DNA of 64,000 nt. Origin: CBDESM01 sp965242485 (GTDB lineage Bacteria; Chloroflexota; Dehalococcoidia; Bin125). The stretch spans positions 372,001 through 436,000 of the forward strand of contig CBDESM010000003.1 in NCBI GenBank assembly GCA_965242485.1, in the 5' to 3' direction. A model generated the notes under the pieces. It made no database searches. It saw only the letters and a program-made list of their open reading frames with translations, and was not told the DNA's origin. The position numbers were made by a program, and so were the translations under genes. Of this stretch, positions 1-6,550 are shown piece after piece. Position 1 is the stretch's first letter. Every line of letters starts with the position of its first letter.

Positions 1-106
1 TGAGGATGACGCCGGATTCGGCGGCTAGGTGGGCGAAGTGCTTGACTACATCGTCTAGGGGGATGGCGGGGGTTGGGGGGGCGGGGGAGGGGGAGGCGGC
101 CGTCAT
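1..106 (-). CDS. Panacea-type antitoxin, N-terminal part (cut by window edge)
   Basis: Only the first 35 codons lie in the window. The start codon is at 106 on the minus strand and the rest runs off the left edge. The N-terminus is a Ser/Pro/Ala-rich lead followed by PAIPLDDVVKHFAHLAAESG. It closely matches the N-terminus of the complete antitoxin at 452-1027, which has PAIPLDDVVEHFIHLFAAEG. The gene begins 31 nt after the stop of the preceding small gene, the same spacing as at the other cassette boundaries. By position and similarity it is the antitoxin of a fifth cassette. Its Panacea core lies outside the window, so the domain is inferred, not seen. Confidence 0.6.
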   Translation of the reverse strand, partial: MTAASPSPAPPTPAIPLDDVVKHFAHLAAESGVIL

Positions 107-137
107 GCGGGACTTCCTCGGGTTGGCGGGGGTCATG

Positions 138-431
138 TTACCGCCGCGGGGGATCGGGGATGAAGTTCTGGACGATCGGGAGGCCGTCATCGTCTTGGGT
201 GAAGATGACTTCGACGTCGGTCCATCTGAAGGAGTAGAGCGGGGAGCCATCGGCGGCTGTTTGTGGAAGCGGCTGCTTCAGCTCGCCGCCGGGCTTGATG
301 TTGAGGACCATCGCCAAGGCCTGCATGGTGATGCGGAAGCGGCCTTGTACGCCTCTGTCGTGCTGTTCCCAGAGAGTACGCGCTTCGGGGCTCAGCCGGT
401 AATGGGTTGCGTCATCCGGGTGCGGAATCAT
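138..431 (-). CDS. Small cassette protein A, candidate toxin partner of a Panacea antitoxin
   Basis: This 97-residue protein lies 20 nt downstream of the Panacea-domain gene at 452-1027. The ATG at 431 is chosen because the protein then aligns end to end with the other three small cassette proteins. Shared features are a Y-x-LSPEA-x3-LW segment near residues 11-21, a helix ending in M-x2-LAM around residue 41, and a C-terminal half of predicted strands ending in a Pro-rich tail. The layout of two helices then strands, at this length, resembles RelE/ParE toxins, but that is inference by eye. It is the most divergent of the four copies. A longer upstream reading in this frame is Arg/Pro-rich and overlaps the antitoxin antisense-style, so it is not used. 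Confidence 0.6.
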   Translation of the reverse strand: MIPHPDDATHYRLSPEARTLWEQHDRGVQGRFRITMQALAMVLNIKPGGELKQPLPQTAADGSPLYSFRWTDVEVIFTQDDDGLPIVQNFIPDPPRR

Positions 432-451
432 CGGCGGCGGACGGGTTCGGC

Positions 452-1027
452 TCAGGCGTCGCGGGCGCTGCCGGCATGGAGACCGTTCCGGATTTGCGCG
501 GGCGCATCCGGAGCGATGCCGTCGGCGTCGACGGCCCCCGGAGGTTCGGGCGGGAGCAGCCAGTTGAGCCGGTCGCCGTAGCGGCGCAGGGCGTCGAGGC
601 TGAGTTCGGCGTGGTTTTCCCAGTCCGCCTCTTGCCACGGGCCTTGCATGGCCAAGGTGACGAGCTCCATCACGCTGAGCGCGCCGTAGCGCCGGAACAC
701 GTCGGCGAGCAGCGATTGGCGGGCGGATGGAAGATCGGGCGGCGCGGCGGCGGACGACGGGATCGAGGAGTCTTCCCACTCCTGGTAGTCGCGGTAGAGG
801 GCGGGAACGATCGCGAGGCCGGGCCACGCTTCGACGCGCTCCTCGAACAAGGGGCCGTCTCCGCCGCTCAGGCTGAGCGCTTGCGCGTTGCAGGAGAGCA
901 CTTGCAGCTTGGTGTGCGTGAGTATCCGCCCTTCGGCGGCAAAGAGGTGGATGAAGTGTTCTACGACGTCGTCTAGGGGGATGGCGGGGGTTGGGGGGGC
1001 GGCGGTTTCGGGGGCGGTGGTGGCCAT
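452..1027 (-). CDS. Panacea (DUF4065/SocA-like) antitoxin A
   Basis: This 191-residue protein carries a Panacea core. KLQVLSCNAQALSL (residues 40-53) corresponds to the family's KL-x2-LLYYAQ helix. FEERVEAWPGLAIVPAL (about 61-77) corresponds to the FDE-x-IEAW-x-x-GPVVP-x-LY segment. Panacea proteins such as SocA and GepA neutralise many unrelated small toxins, and SocA of Caulobacter also acts as a ClpXP adaptor for SocB. Here the partner is the small gene 20 nt downstream. A Shine-Dalgarno AAGGA lies about 8 nt before the ATG. The Ala/Pro-rich first 17 residues and the tail after residue 150 are probably disordered. Family membership is fairly sure; antitoxin function is inferred from family and context. 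Confidence 0.8.
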   Translation of the reverse strand: MATTAPETAAPPTPAIPLDDVVEHFIHLFAAEGRILTHTKLQVLSCNAQALSLSGGDGPLFEERVEAWPGLAIVPALYRDYQEWEDSSIPSSAAAPPDLPSARQSLLADVFRRYGALSVMELVTLAMQGPWQEADWENHAELSLDALRRYGDRLNWLLPPEPPGAVDADGIAPDAPAQIRNGLHAGSARDA

Positions 1028-1048
1028 GCGGGGGTCCTTGGGTTGGCG

Positions 1049-1958
1049 GGGTTTATGTTATCGGGGGTTGGGGGGGTTGTCGGGGGCGGGGGCTATGTGG
1101 GTGACTTGGATTGGGGTGTTGTTGATGGGGGGGCGGAAGTAGACGTGGAAGTTGATTTGGGGCATTTGGGCGTAGCGGTCGGTGTTGGCGATTGGGGGGT
1201 CTGCTGGGTGGACGAAGGGGCTGGAGAGGTTGGTGCCCATCGCTAACGGGCGCATGGTGGCGTCGAATATGGATTTTTCGCGATCATCCAGCCGGTGCCA
1301 CTGCGCGAGAGCTTGCGGGGAGAGGACGTAGAACTCGTTGTCGAGCGGGTCCGGCGTGACCATCGGTGATCGAAGAGCGTTGCTGCGTTCAGTCGCCGTT
1401 GGCGGACTGGTTGGCGGCTTCGGCTTCGGCCCACGCTTTTTCGAGCCATTCCCGGATCTCGCGCTTGGCCCAGACTTTCATCGCGTCGTGCTCGACGGCT
1501 GCGCCGTCTCCGTGCTCGCGGCGGGTTGCGCACCACGGTTCGTCGGGCTGGGACAGGGGCGCGGGCCAGCCGTAGATGACGATGTGGTAGACCCCGGAGA
1601 GCAGGGTCGGCTGCATGAAGTGCGAGAAATCGAGCGGGAGGTTGGCGTCGCCGGGGGGCGGGATCGGGGCGTCGCCGCAGGCTTGGTAGAGCGGATTGAG
1701 GGCGGGGATCAGCGGGCCGTCCGGGCCGGCTTCGACAGCTTCGGTGAAGAAGGGGCGGCCCCAGTCGGCGAGGTGGTACGCCTGCCCGACGGCGCAGAGG
1801 CGCTGCAGCATTGCGAAATCGAGCCGGCGGCCGTTGCCCGCGGCTTCGTGCAGCAGGTATTCGGCCACCCGCTGGACGGGGATCGGGTCGGAGGTCGAGG
1901 GGCCGGCCCGCCAAGACAGCGGGCGCGCGAGCTCGCCCAGCAGCTTGCCGCTGCGCTC
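1049..1958 (-). repeat. Direct repeat, copy 1 (toxin B plus most of antitoxin B)
   Basis: About 910 bp are repeated with very few differences at 2967-3880. The copy spans the small gene and the antitoxin except its N-terminal linker. It includes the boundary sequence GTTTATGTTATCGGGGGTTG just 3' of the small gene. The offset between copies is 1916-1922 bp, equal to one intervening cassette plus one unit. Confidence 0.85.
1058..1363 (-). CDS. Small cassette protein B, candidate toxin
   Basis: This 101-residue protein starts 25 nt after the stop of antitoxin B. It opens with DPLDNEFYVLSPQAL, continues through a helix ending M-x-PLAM, and ends in a strand-rich Pro-tailed half (INFHVYFRPP, then PIQVTHI). 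It is nearly identical to the protein at 2974-3285, with differences mainly in the last 20 residues. The small size, position directly after a Panacea gene and helix-then-strand layout suggest a RelE/ParE-like toxin. No catalytic residues can be assigned, and no named toxin family was recognised. Confidence 0.6.
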   Translation of the reverse strand: MVTPDPLDNEFYVLSPQALAQWHRLDDREKSIFDATMRPLAMGTNLSSPFVHPADPPIANTDRYAQMPQINFHVYFRPPINNTPIQVTHIAPAPDNPPNPR

Positions 1959-2003
1959 CGGGCGCGGATCCGCAACGGCGCGATTGTCGGCGGTGACGGG
2001 CAT
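1389..2003 (-). CDS. Panacea-type antitoxin B
   Basis: This 204-residue protein has a Panacea core at about residues 41-105: PVQRVAEYLLHEA, then MLQRLCAVGQAYHL (65-78), then FFTEAVEAGPDGPLIPAL (85-102). The middle of the core diverges from copies A and C (EAGPDGPLIP against EAWPG-x-x-VVP) but the helix pattern is kept. The C-terminal 90 residues (PIPPPGDANLPL onwards) are absent from copies A and C and end in a charged helix. A GGAACGGAG Shine-Dalgarno lies 7 nt before the ATG, and the same element precedes its duplicate at 3943. It differs from the 3311-3943 protein at about seven positions after residue 15, but the first 15 residues are unrelated. Confidence 0.75.
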   Translation of the reverse strand: MPVTADNRAVADPRPERSGKLLGELARPLSWRAGPSTSDPIPVQRVAEYLLHEAAGNGRRLDFAMLQRLCAVGQAYHLADWGRPFFTEAVEAGPDGPLIPALNPLYQACGDAPIPPPGDANLPLDFSHFMQPTLLSGVYHIVIYGWPAPLSQPDEPWCATRREHGDGAAVEHDAMKVWAKREIREWLEKAWAEAEAANQSANGD

Positions 2004-2044
2004 GGCTTGGCTCCGTTCCGGGGGGTGGGGGGCATTTTATGGGG

Positions 2045-2356
2045 TTAGGGGTGGAGGGTGCCTGGTGGGGTGTAGGGGTGGGGTTCTAGGCTGACTATTT
2101 CGTATCGGGGGTCGCGGGGGACGCGGCGGTAGCGGAGGCGGAGGCGGCACCAGTAGATGGTGAGGGTGCGGTAGGGGTCCGCGGCGGGGTCGTGGCGCTC
2201 GTACACGAATGGGTTTTCGGCGGTGCCGGTCATCGCGAGCGGGCGCATCGCGGCGTGGAACGTGCGCTGCAGCTCGCCGGGGAGATCGGGCCATGCCTCG
2301 GCGGCTTCGGGCGAGAAGAAGTAGAAGGGGTTGTCCAAGGGATCGGGCGTGGTCAT
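2045..2356 (-). CDS. Small cassette protein C, candidate toxin
   Basis: This 103-residue protein is encoded 25 nt downstream of antitoxin C. It opens with DPLDNPFYFFSPEAAEAW, has a helix ending in M-x-PLAM, and then an Arg-rich strand region (CRLRLRYRRVPRD, then RYEIVSLEPHP). Of the four copies it looks most like a RelE/ParE fold: two helices, then basic strands. Basic residues in the strands are typical of ribosome-dependent mRNases of that superfamily, but none is assigned here. It differs strongly from copies B and D outside the N-terminal motif, so its matched antitoxin is probably the adjacent gene only. Confidence 0.6.
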   Translation of the reverse strand: MTTPDPLDNPFYFFSPEAAEAWPDLPGELQRTFHAAMRPLAMTGTAENPFVYERHDPAADPYRTLTIYWCRLRLRYRRVPRDPRYEIVSLEPHPYTPPGTLHP

Positions 2357-2381
2357 CGAGCGATGCCGGCGCTGATCGGGA

Positions 2382-2942
2382 TCAGTCGCCGACCACGGAG
2401 AGGCCCACGCGCGCAGTGCGGGCTTCGGCTCTGGCGGAAGCAGGCGCGTAGTTGCCGCGCACGGCGGGGGGTGCTTCGCTTGTGCGGAGGTAGTCGAAGC
2501 GCTTGCCGAAATCTTTCAGAGCTTCGGGACGGATTTCCTCGTGCGCGAGGTTGTCCGCGTCTTTCCACGGCGTCATCGTGATGATGAAGGCGAGGATTTC
2601 GATGTCCGTGATGTTGCGGTAGCGCTCGAACAGCTCGCCGACCAGCGCCTCTTGGCTCGCGTGCGGCAGGGGGGGCGGCTGCGGGCCGGACGGCGGCACG
2701 GAATCGATCTGGCAATCGCCGTAGCGCTCGAAGAGGCTGGGCACGACCGGCATGCCGGGCCAGGCTTCGAGCCGTTCGTCGAACAAGGGTTGGCCGTGAC
2801 GGGACCAGTGCAGCGCCTGCGCGTAGTAGCAGAGCGCTTGCAGCTTGCCGTGGGAGAGGCTCGCACCGGCATCGGCGGCAAGATACGCGAACCGCTCGGC
2901 TACATCGCCGACCGGCGCGGGCGGGGGAGAGGCGGTCGTCAT
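2382..2942 (-). CDS. Panacea (DUF4065/SocA-like) antitoxin C
   Basis: This 186-residue protein has the clearest Panacea domain of the array. VGDVAERFAYLAADAG comes first, then KLQALCYYAQALHW (33-46), where family members have KL-x-KLLYYAQG. FDERLEAWPGMPVVPSL (54-70) matches the family's FDE-x-IEAW-x-x-GPVVP-x-L. The C-terminal half contains DIEILAFIITMTPWKDADN and a conserved-looking helix, with a loosely charged tail. It precedes the small protein at 2045-2356 by 25 nt and follows the preceding cassette by 31 nt. Function as antitoxin is inferred from family and pairing. Confidence 0.82.
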   Translation of the reverse strand: MTTASPPPAPVGDVAERFAYLAADAGASLSHGKLQALCYYAQALHWSRHGQPLFDERLEAWPGMPVVPSLFERYGDCQIDSVPPSGPQPPPLPHASQEALVGELFERYRNITDIEILAFIITMTPWKDADNLAHEEIRPEALKDFGKRFDYLRTSEAPPAVRGNYAPASARAEARTARVGLSVVGD

Positions 2943-2966
2943 GTGGGACTTCCTCGGGTTGGGTTG

Positions 2967-3880
2967 GTGGGGTTTATGTTATCGGGGGTTGGGGGGGGTT
3001 GTTGGGGGCGGGGTCTATGTGGGTGACTTGGATTGGGGTGTTGTTGGAGGGAGGGCGGAAGTAGACGTGGAAGTTGATTTGGGGCATTTGGGCGTAGCGG
3101 TCGGCGTTGGCGATTGGGGGGTCTACTGGGTGGACGAAGGGGCTGGAGAGGTTGGTGCCCATCGCTAGCGGGCGCATGGTGGCGTCGAATATGGATTTTT
3201 CGCGATCATCGAGTCGGTGCCATTGCGCAAGAGCCTGCGGGGAGAGGACGTAGAACTCGTTGTCGAGCGGGTCCGGCGTGACCATCGGTGATCGAAGAGC
3301 GTTGCTGCGTTCAGTCGCCGTTGGCGGACTGGTTGGCGGCTTCGGCTTCGGCCCAAGCTTTTTCGAGCCATTCCCGAATCTCGCGCTTGGCCCATGACTT
3401 CATGGCGTCGTGCTCGACGGCTGCGCCGTCTCCGTGCTCGCGGCGGGCTGCGCGCCAAGGTTCGTCGGGTTGGGACAGGGGCGCGGGCCAGCCGTAGATG
3501 ACGATGTGGTAGACCCCGGAGAGCAGGGTCGGCTGCATGAAGTGCGGGAAGTCGAGCGGGAGGTTGGCGTCGCCGGGGGGCGGGATCGGGGCTGCGCCGC
3601 AGGCTTCGTAGAGCGGATTGAGGGCGGGGATCAGCGGGCCGTCCGGGCCGGCTTCGACCGCTTCGGTGAAGAAGGGGCGGCCCCAGTCGGCGAGGTGGTA
3701 CGCCTGCCCGACGGCGCAGAGGCGCTGCAGCATTGCGAAATCGAGTTGGCGGCCGTTGCCCGCGGCTTCGTGCAGCAGGTATTCGGCGACCCGCTGGACG
3801 GGGATCGGGTCGGAGGTCGAGGGGCCGGCCCGCCAAGACAGCGGGCGCGCGAGCTCGCCCAGCAGCTTGCCGCTGCGCTC
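2967..3880 (-). repeat. Direct repeat, copy 2 (toxin D plus most of antitoxin D)
   Basis: This is the partner of the repeat at 1049-1958. Homology stops abruptly inside the antitoxin gene after CGCTGCGCTC (3871-3880), upstream of which the two antitoxin N-termini are unrelated. This marks a duplication or gene-conversion boundary within the coding sequence. Confidence 0.85.
2974..3285 (-). CDS. Small cassette protein D, candidate toxin (near-duplicate of B)
   Basis: This 103-residue protein lies 25 nt downstream of antitoxin D. Residues 1-80 are almost identical to the protein at 1058-1363, with PVDPPIANADRY against PADPPIANTDRY as a typical difference. The Pro/Asn-rich C-termini drift and end differently. 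It has the same N-terminal DPLDNEFYVLSPQAL block and M-x-PLAM helix end as the other small cassette proteins. It is the first small gene of the array in the direction of transcription. Toxin function is inferred from pairing. Confidence 0.6.
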   Translation of the reverse strand: MVTPDPLDNEFYVLSPQALAQWHRLDDREKSIFDATMRPLAMGTNLSSPFVHPVDPPIANADRYAQMPQINFHVYFRPPSNNTPIQVTHIDPAPNNPPQPPIT

Positions 3881-3943
3881 GGTTTCGGCAACACCATCAG
3901 CGGCAGTTGCAGGAGTCGCGGGGTCGGCTGCTGTGGTGGGCAT
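3311..3943 (-). CDS. Panacea-type antitoxin D, first gene of the cassette array
   Basis: This 210-residue protein matches the duplicate at 1389-2003 from the ERSGKLLGELARPLSWRAG segment to the C-terminus with about seven changes. Panacea core elements are MLQRLCAVGQAYHL and FFTEAVEAGPDGPLIPAL. The ATG at 3943 is preferred over the upstream ATG at 3976 because a GGAACGGA Shine-Dalgarno lies about 8 nt before it and aligns with the one before copy B. The longer form would add 11 residues. The N-terminal linker (Ala/Thr/Pro-rich) differs completely from copy B. As the first gene it probably carries the array's promoter upstream, between 3944 and 3996. Confidence 0.75.
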   Translation of the reverse strand: MPTTAADPATPATAADGVAETERSGKLLGELARPLSWRAGPSTSDPIPVQRVAEYLLHEAAGNGRQLDFAMLQRLCAVGQAYHLADWGRPFFTEAVEAGPDGPLIPALNPLYEACGAAPIPPPGDANLPLDFPHFMQPTLLSGVYHIVIYGWPAPLSQPDEPWRAARREHGDGAAVEHDAMKSWAKREIREWLEKAWAEAEAANQSANGD

Positions 3944-3996
3944 GGGGGATATCCGTTCCCGGGCTAGTTGGGGCATTCTATCGGCGCTTAAATGCG

Positions 3997-4028
3997 CGGG
4001 AGGGGCTTCCTTTTGGAAGCCCCTCCCG
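3997..4028 (-). terminator. Strong hairpin downstream of the Ig-like surface protein gene
   Basis: A perfect 14-bp stem (3997-4010 with 4015-4028) encloses a TTTT loop. It sits 48 nt past the stop of the minus-strand gene at 4076-6361 and upstream of the cassette array. On the minus strand it is followed by a short ATTTAAG stretch instead of a long T-run. It probably separates the two transcripts. Confidence 0.75.
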
Positions 4029-4075
4029 GGGTGGTGACGCCCTACGGGTTTGCCGCTGGCGGCTTGGCCTTTCGG

Positions 4076-6361
4076 CTAGCCGCCGATGAAGAGGGTGTCG
4101 TAGCGGACGGCGGTGAAGTTGTCGCCGCTGCCGGGGAGGGGGGTGCCGGCGGCGTCGGTGGCGTAGCGGACCCAGGAGCCGGCTCCGCGGAGGTAGATGG
4201 CGTCGGCGCCGCGGTTGCGGAGCACGCTGAAGAGCGCGTCGGCGGTGAGCGTGGCGTCACAGATGTAGGTGGAGTACTCGCCGACTTCGACCTTGGAGAG
4301 GCAGGCGAGGACGTTGCTTTCGGCGCCGACGGCGCTGGCGGAGGCGGTGGTGTCGGCGATTTGGCTGTCGCTGACGGCGCCGCCGGAGGCGGTGGCGACG
4401 AGCAGGACTTCGCCGTTGCCGACCACGGTGGCGGTGCCGCCGACGGTCTTGCCGGCCTTGGTCTTGAGGTTGGTGCGGGTGCTGTCGCTGCCGGCGCCGC
4501 TGAGGATCAGGTTCTGGGCGTTGCTGCCGTCGGTGTTGGTCGCGGAGAGCGCCACTTCGGTGCCGTCGGCGACGTTGTTGCCGTCGGCGTCGGTCACGGT
4601 CGCGGTGATCTCGAAGGTGCAGCCGACCTCGGCCAGCGAGGCGCGCCCGTTGGTGCATTCGTCGCCCTTGACCAGTTCGAGGTTGGCCGCGGGGCCGACG
4701 ACGCGGAAGGTGGTCGTGGCGCTGAGGTTGCGGGCGGTCCGCTTAACGGTCAGCGTGTATTCGCCCGTCATCAGCGGCTTGGTCGCCGCCGCGGTCACGT
4801 CGATCAGCACCTGGTTGACGCTCGACGTATTCGCCGTGTCACCGGTCGACGGGGTCGGACCGACATCGACGATGATCCCGCTGGTGCCGAGGTTGTTCAG
4901 CTTGCCGGCGAGCACGCGGCGCGAGTCGGGGCCGGTCAGCTCGTAGGTGTAGATGCGGTCTTGGGTGACGACGTTGCCGTCGGCGTCCTTAGGAGTGATG
5001 GCGAGCACGATCGAGTCGGTGCCCTTGGCCACGTCGTCAAGCCCCGCGTCGGCGGCGTCGACGTTGCGGTTGAGGACGGTGCTGGGCACGTCGGAGAGTT
5101 CGATCGAGGTGGCGGGGCCCGTGAAGATCAGCGGGATGTTGATGGGATCGCGACTGCCGGCACGGGGCACAACTTGGAGACGCAGGGTGGCGGTACCAGG
5201 CGTGCTCGGCGCTTTGACCGTGAAGATCGAGCTCCCCGTTTGGCCCGAGGTGAGATCAGGGGTGCAGGACGCGCTGTTGACGGCCATGTCGCCCGCGCAG
5301 GTTGCGAAGGTGGCGTTGGTGCTGCCCGTTTCGCGGATGAGGGTGCCGACAACGGCGATGACCTGGCCGGACACGACGCCTCGACCAGCGGAGTTGAGGA
5401 TCTTCAGCTCGAAGTGGCTGTAGCTGCCACCACTGGTGCGGAGGGTCTTCGAGCAGATCGCCGTGTTGCTGGTTTCCGGATCCGCGTCGTTGTCCAAGCC
5501 CTTGTTGGGACCACGACCGATGCACTTGTTGGCGGAGTCGAAGCTGACGTTGGCGACGGAGGCCACGGGGCCGATCGCCAAGGCGAAGCTGGCACTGCCC
5601 TCGTTCAACTCGGTCGCACCAGTGAGGGTGCGCGCATTCACGTCGGCGGTGCTGGTGAAGGCTTCCGAGGCCATCGTGCGGTCGGCACGCGTGTCGGCGG
5701 CGTCATCAGTGGCGTCGGTCAGACCGCTGTCCTGTTCGTAGTCGACGAGGAGCTCGCCTGCTGCCTCGAACGCGACGCGGCCGCGGATGTTGTAGGTGTT
5801 GTCGGGGACGGTCTGAGGAATCGAGATGAAGATGCCGGTGCTGAGTGCGCAACGGGCGGTGGCGGGCGAAGAACCGTTGGACTTCGCGGCGGCGGTGTCC
5901 GGGGTGGTGCAGATGAACCCGCTCACCGGATTGGTCTCTGTCTTTGCGTTGAGGTGCTCGCCGCGGAGTCGGTCGATCTGCCGGTTGGGTCCGAGCTGGA
6001 ACTCAATGCCTTGTCCGCCCGAGATGCGCAGGCTGGTGGCCTCGGCGTACACCAGAGCAGTAGGGGTCGTGATCACCGCGTCGGTGATGCCGCCGCCTGC
6101 TTGGTCGGAGGCGTCGGGCGTGATCGCGGCGGCGAAGGTGACCTGGAGTTCGGGGGTGTCGCCTTTTTCGAAGATGCCGTCGTTGTTGCCGTCTGCCAAG
6201 GCGAGGCCGATGCTCCAAGTAATCGTCTGCTGCGAGCCTTCACCGCTCTGAGCGCCTGCGGGGGCGAGGGCAGCGAGTGCGGCGGCGAAGAGGGCCGCGA
6301 CGACCGCGAGCGCGAGCAGCGGCCGCTGGCGCACGAGCAGCCTTGAAAATGCTTGGGTCAT
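4076..6361 (-). CDS. Secreted Ig-like repeat surface protein
   Basis: This 761-residue predicted exported protein starts at the ATG at 6361, where a Sec signal begins (RLLVRQRPLLALAVVAAL, then a hydrophobic stretch ending APAGAQ, cleavage about residue 38). An AGAAGGA Shine-Dalgarno lies about 10 nt before it. The mature part is Thr/Ser/Ala/Gly-rich. It holds several beta-sandwich-like segments; near residues 500-620 one resembles a bacterial Ig-like (invasin/Big_1) repeat with TATVTDADGNNVADGTEV. Paired cysteines occur in several segments. No catalytic motif, LPXTG or C-terminal membrane anchor is visible; the protein ends in a YLRGAGSWVRY-like domain. A role as a cell-surface or S-layer-like protein is inferred. 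It is a single gene with a strong terminator. Confidence 0.7.
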   Translation of the reverse strand: MTQAFSRLLVRQRPLLALAVVAALFAAALAALAPAGAQSGEGSQQTITWSIGLALADGNNDGIFEKGDTPELQVTFAAAITPDASDQAGGGITDAVITTPTALVYAEATSLRISGGQGIEFQLGPNRQIDRLRGEHLNAKTETNPVSGFICTTPDTAAAKSNGSSPATARCALSTGIFISIPQTVPDNTYNIRGRVAFEAAGELLVDYEQDSGLTDATDDAADTRADRTMASEAFTSTADVNARTLTGATELNEGSASFALAIGPVASVANVSFDSANKCIGRGPNKGLDNDADPETSNTAICSKTLRTSGGSYSHFELKILNSAGRGVVSGQVIAVVGTLIRETGSTNATFATCAGDMAVNSASCTPDLTSGQTGSSIFTVKAPSTPGTATLRLQVVPRAGSRDPINIPLIFTGPATSIELSDVPSTVLNRNVDAADAGLDDVAKGTDSIVLAITPKDADGNVVTQDRIYTYELTGPDSRRVLAGKLNNLGTSGIIVDVGPTPSTGDTANTSSVNQVLIDVTAAATKPLMTGEYTLTVKRTARNLSATTTFRVVGPAANLELVKGDECTNGRASLAEVGCTFEITATVTDADGNNVADGTEVALSATNTDGSNAQNLILSGAGSDSTRTNLKTKAGKTVGGTATVVGNGEVLLVATASGGAVSDSQIADTTASASAVGAESNVLACLSKVEVGEYSTYICDATLTADALFSVLRNRGADAIYLRGAGSWVRYATDAAGTPLPGSGDNFTAVRYDTLFIGG

Positions 6362-6538
6362 GTGAGCACCGTTCCTTCTCCGCTGCGAGGGGCGCACCCC
6401 CGGCTCGGTTCCACGTTCGGGCAGCATCCTACGGCCTTGAGGCGGTAGCGCCAAGTGCGGGCCGCGGAATCTTTACGGCGGGGCAACAGAGCGGGGAGCG
6501 CGTGTGGGCGCGGCTCCGCGTGCGCTTCGTGACAGCCG

Positions 6539-6544
6539 TAGAAT
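6539..6544 (+). promoter_or_regulatory. Candidate -10 box (TAGAAT), possibly leaderless ggt
   Basis: TAGAAT ends 6 nt before the ATG at 6551. Transcription starting about 7 nt downstream of the box would begin at the start codon. It belongs to a recurrent TA-N-N-(A/C)-T series seen upstream of many genes here. No convincing -35 is seen. Confidence 0.4.
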
Positions 6545-6550
6545 CGCTGC

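Noticed and set aside
432..827. 5' extension of small cassette protein A
   Set aside because: The extension is Arg/Pro-rich and antisense-like over the antitoxin; all paralogues start at the position equivalent to 431.
3992..6346. 784-codon plus-strand open frame across the Ig-like protein gene
   Set aside because: It is antisense to a gene with a signal peptide, Shine-Dalgarno and domain content; its translation is Gly/Ala/Val/Asp-rich and lacks any fold pattern.
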